From Candidatus Baldrarchaeota archaeon (GTDB lineage Archaea > Asgardarchaeota > Baldrarchaeia > Baldrarchaeales > DXJG01): a stretch of DNA of 16,412 bases. Where the stretch lies: positions 1 to 16,412 of the forward strand of contig JAUQZC010000171.1 of the NCBI GenBank assembly GCA_030587435.1. The letters run 5' to 3'. A program made the position numbers and the translations under genes. Below, one piece after another: positions 14,135 to 16,412 of this stretch. The notes beneath the pieces are model-generated. The model was not told where the DNA came from. It saw nothing but the letters and a program-made list of their open reading frames with translations, and made no database searches. Within the stretch, counting starts at the first letter, position 1, and the number at the start of each line of letters is the position of its first letter.

Positions 14135-14899
14135 CTAATGTCTTCTTCAAGTGACTCTATTAACGATGGATAGAGTGAAATATTTCTCGCAGCTAGCTAT
14201 ATTAATATTCCTCTCTGCCTTTTTGTTGCAATGTCTTTCAAAACAGGTTTTATAAGTAGTTAATGTATCTTGGCTTTAAAGTCAGAGAAATTTTCTTAGA
14301 ATCTCTAACATCTTACTGACACATATAGATTAAATCTTTTATAGAAGTTAAAGACCTACCATCATCTTCGCTAAGTTCTTCATTTATTGTAGCGTGACTA
14401 ATATCTTTACTTGGTTGATGCAGGTTATAACATCTATAAGAGTCTCCTTTTTTCGATTTCAACGATCTCATGTTAAGTTTCTTCACTTCGAACGTAAAAA
14501 CTACTATTTGGTAAGTGTTTTTGATGTATGATATGAAGATTGCGCGTTTTTCTGAGATAATCATGCTTCGGATGATTCTTCTACTTTTAGCCGAGTTAAA
14601 TTCCTAAACTACTTTTTAAAGGATTATTGAGGCTTACAGGTCAAAAATACGCAAAACTAATTATCACTTATTAATACGTGATTGCTACGTGAACTATTGA
14701 ATCGAAAAACTTATAGGTAGAAATATCGGATAGCCTTTTCCTCAAGATATGTGTATTTTGCCCAGAGGAAAATTGTATGGTAATAAAACAAAAAATAAAT
14801 TTATCACAGTACACGAGCTATCTGCAAAATATCTCGACGTTATCATCAAGTTCCCATAAGGAACCAAAAACGAAGATTACAATGAAAAGATGATAAGAT
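14135..14899. other. Long gene-less region with hairpins and repeats
   Basis: No gene is firmly supported in these 765 bp. An 83-codon minus-strand frame (14313-14564) has no ribosome-binding site or recognised domain. AATCAT (14559-14564) and ATGATT (14572-14577) flank CTTCGG, giving a hairpin with a stable UUCG loop. TACGTGA occurs twice, at 14675-14681 and 14686-14692, exactly 11 bp apart. TATA-like sequences lie near 14248-14257 (GTTTTATAAG), 14705-14714 and 14785-14797. The last two may serve the MFS gene; the first has no clear gene. Confidence 0.4.
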
Positions 14900-16412
14900 A
14901 TGCTGACCAGTAAAACAGTAAGCCAATTGCAAGTCAATAGTGAAGCAGCAACAGATTTCGATGTCAAGCAGTTAAAAAACGTTATATACGATGGTATTTT
15001 CTCACGTACCATGACAACTTTAACTGGAGGCCCCCTCTTCATCGCGTTTATCCTTTCAATGGGCGCAGGCAACGCTCTTGTAGGTCTTATCATAGGATTC
15101 TCATTTATCAGCCAGCTTTCCCAAATACCAGCCATATTTTTAGTTGAAAAAACTGGGAAAAGAAAGCTTATATCGTTTTCCGCTTCCGCCATCAGCAGAA
15201 TTTTATGGATAGTAATTGCATTAACTCCGCTTATTTTCTCTGGAAATTTAATTTTCCTCGCAATTATTTTTTTAATAGCATCTTCTATAGCAAACATCTC
15301 TACTTGTAGCTGGAATTCATGGATGCGGGACCTAATACCCATGAACATAAGAGGAAGATTTCTTGCAAAAAGACTTAAACTAAGCTTTATCCCAGGAATG
15401 ATTCTAAGCATCGTCGGGGGTATTTTCATAGATTATTGGAGAAAAAACTATCCTGGAAGCGAGTCATACGGGTACTCCATACTTTTCATGTTAGGGGCTT
15501 TCTTAGGCATAATTAGCTTACATTTCATTTTACATATTCCTGAACCTTCAATAAAAAGAGAAAACAAATATCTCAAAGCCCTAATTCAGCCCTTCAAAGA
15601 TAAAAACTTTAGAAGACTCGTAATAGCGATGGGATTATGGAGCTTTGCAGTAAACATGGCTTCTCCATTCTTCGCCGTATACATGTTAAAAATCCTCAAT
15701 TTCTCAATTTCCCAAATAATGATTTTAACGGTTATAAGCCAGCTATCCAACACATATTTCTTAGGTATTCTCGGCAAGCTTTCCGATAGATTTGGAAATA
15801 AACCCGTACTCACAGTAAGCAGCAGCACTTTCATAATTTGCATTTTAGCATGGACCTTTACAACTCTACCAGAAAAACACTTACTAAGCTTACCACTACT
15901 CGTTGTAATACATGTATTAATGGGTTTATCAATGGCAGGTACAAATCTAACAATAGGGAACATAGCCGCAAAACTATCAAACCCAAAAAATGCCACAGCA
16001 TATCTTGCAAGCATCTCCGTAGTAAATTCTATGCTCTCAGGGATCGCAGCCATACTTGGCGGGCAGACAGCAGACTTCTTCATTAAAAGAGAACTTGTCT
16101 TCACATTACAATGGAAAGAACCAAGCAAGCAGTTATCGATACCAATTCTCGACTTTCAAGGATTTGACTTTCACTTCTTACTAGCATCTTTTATCGGATT
16201 TATTTCACTTCACCTGTTGAGCCGGGTTAAAGAAGTAGGTGAAGAACCAACGGAAAAAGTAATGCATGAGGTCATAAACGAGGTCAAAAAAGATTTAAAA
16301 AGCTTAACAGCAATTTGGAAACCTTACCGCAGAATGCCGCAGATTCCACAAATCCCAGCATATCTAATGAATATGGGAAAAATAAAGAGAGAGACAAATT
16401 TTCCATCTCAAC
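14900..16412 (+). CDS. Major facilitator superfamily transporter, runs off the right edge
   Basis: The frame opens at ATG 14900 (in-frame stop at 14894-14896) and continues 504 codons to the window end without a stop. About twelve hydrophobic segments are seen. NSWMRDLIPMNIRGRFLAKR (about 140-159) resembles the 'WxxWMxDLxPxxxRGRF' loop of one MFS subgroup, and GKLSDRFGNK at 292-301 is the MFS motif A of the second half. After the last membrane segment (about residue 444) there is a polar tail of at least 60 residues with a helix rich in Lys and Glu and a PQIPQIP repeat, unusual for a simple MFS protein. No Shine-Dalgarno site precedes ATG 14900, so translation may be leaderless or start downstream. 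The substrate is unknown. It is not obviously related to the other MFS protein here. Confidence 0.85.
   Translation, partial: MLTSKTVSQLQVNSEAATDFDVKQLKNVIYDGIFSRTMTTLTGGPLFIAFILSMGAGNALVGLIIGFSFISQLSQIPAIFLVEKTGKRKLISFSASAISRILWIVIALTPLIFSGNLIFLAIIFLIASSIANISTCSWNSWMRDLIPMNIRGRFLAKRLKLSFIPGMILSIVGGIFIDYWRKNYPGSESYGYSILFMLGAFLGIISLHFILHIPEPSIKRENKYLKALIQPFKDKNFRRLVIAMGLWSFAVNMASPFFAVYMLKILNFSISQIMILTVISQLSNTYFLGILGKLSDRFGNKPVLTVSSSTFIICILAWTFTTLPEKHLLSLPLLVVIHVLMGLSMAGTNLTIGNIAAKLSNPKNATAYLASISVVNSMLSGIAAILGGQTADFFIKRELVFTLQWKEPSKQLSIPILDFQGFDFHFLLASFIGFISLHLLSRVKEVGEEPTEKVMHEVINEVKKDLKSLTAIWKPYRRMPQIPQIPAYLMNMGKIKRETNFPSQ

Noticed and set aside
14313..14564. 83-codon minus-strand open frame
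   Set aside because: No Shine-Dalgarno site, no membrane or domain signature, and no operon partner.
14818..15429. 203-codon minus-strand frame, with another at 15586-16128
   Set aside because: Both lie antisense to a continuous 504-codon plus-strand frame that has clear MFS signatures, so they are shadows.
1..16412. CRISPR array or classical defence operon
   Set aside because: No regularly spaced repeats of 24-37 bp and no Cas, toxin-antitoxin or restriction genes; TnpB belongs to a mobile element.

Overview
This window is archaeal. Genes start after GGAGGT/GGTGAT-type Shine-Dalgarno sites or look leaderless behind AT-rich TATA boxes. It carries an archaeal-type GTP cyclohydrolase (MptA), an IS607-type element of the kind common in hot archaea, and a candidate C/D box guide RNA. 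Base composition is AT-rich. A Ras/Rab-like GTPase near a longin/roadblock-like protein fits the Thermoproteota (for example Bathyarchaeia-like lineages) or Asgard archaea. I cannot fix the lineage from sequence alone.

Layout. (1) 1-129 is the tail of a gene that starts outside the window, probably an iron-sulfur L-serine dehydratase. (2) 257-2935 is a small signalling island: a Ras-like GTPase and a winged-helix protein on the plus strand face a small membrane protein and a longin-like/winged-helix protein on the minus strand, with a perfect 20-bp palindrome where they converge. (3) 2982-4415 is an mptA-queD pair for 7-deazaguanine/archaeosine (and possibly pterin) precursors. (4) 4454-6505 is a complete IS607-family element (serine recombinase TnpA plus TnpB with a predicted omega-RNA end). 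It sits exactly between queD and the ribosome-binding site of a DUF362/ferredoxin gene that probably once followed queD directly. (5) 7755-9988 holds an MFS transporter and an all-helical protein of unknown function. (6) 10075-10127 is a candidate C/D box sRNA in an otherwise gene-less stretch. (7) 10358-13332 holds a PadR regulator fused to a degenerate methyltransferase-like domain, a TauE/SafE-type anion exporter and a cysteine synthase. (8) 13448-14125 is a Bax inhibitor-1-like membrane protein. (9) A gap of about 770 bp with hairpins and repeats leads to a second MFS transporter that runs off the right edge (14900-16412).

How the genes may work together. MptA and QueD are consecutive steps or branches of GTP-derived base and cofactor synthesis and are translationally coupled. 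TauE/SafE and cysteine synthase suggest sulfur traffic, with the PadR fusion divergent from TauE as a possible regulator. The GTPase, winged-helix, membrane and longin-like genes make a plausible but untested GTPase-membrane module. The most notable items are that module, the C/D sRNA candidate, the precisely resolvable IS607 insertion whose TnpB has Gln where the third RuvC Asp is expected, and the PadR-methyltransferase-like fusion.
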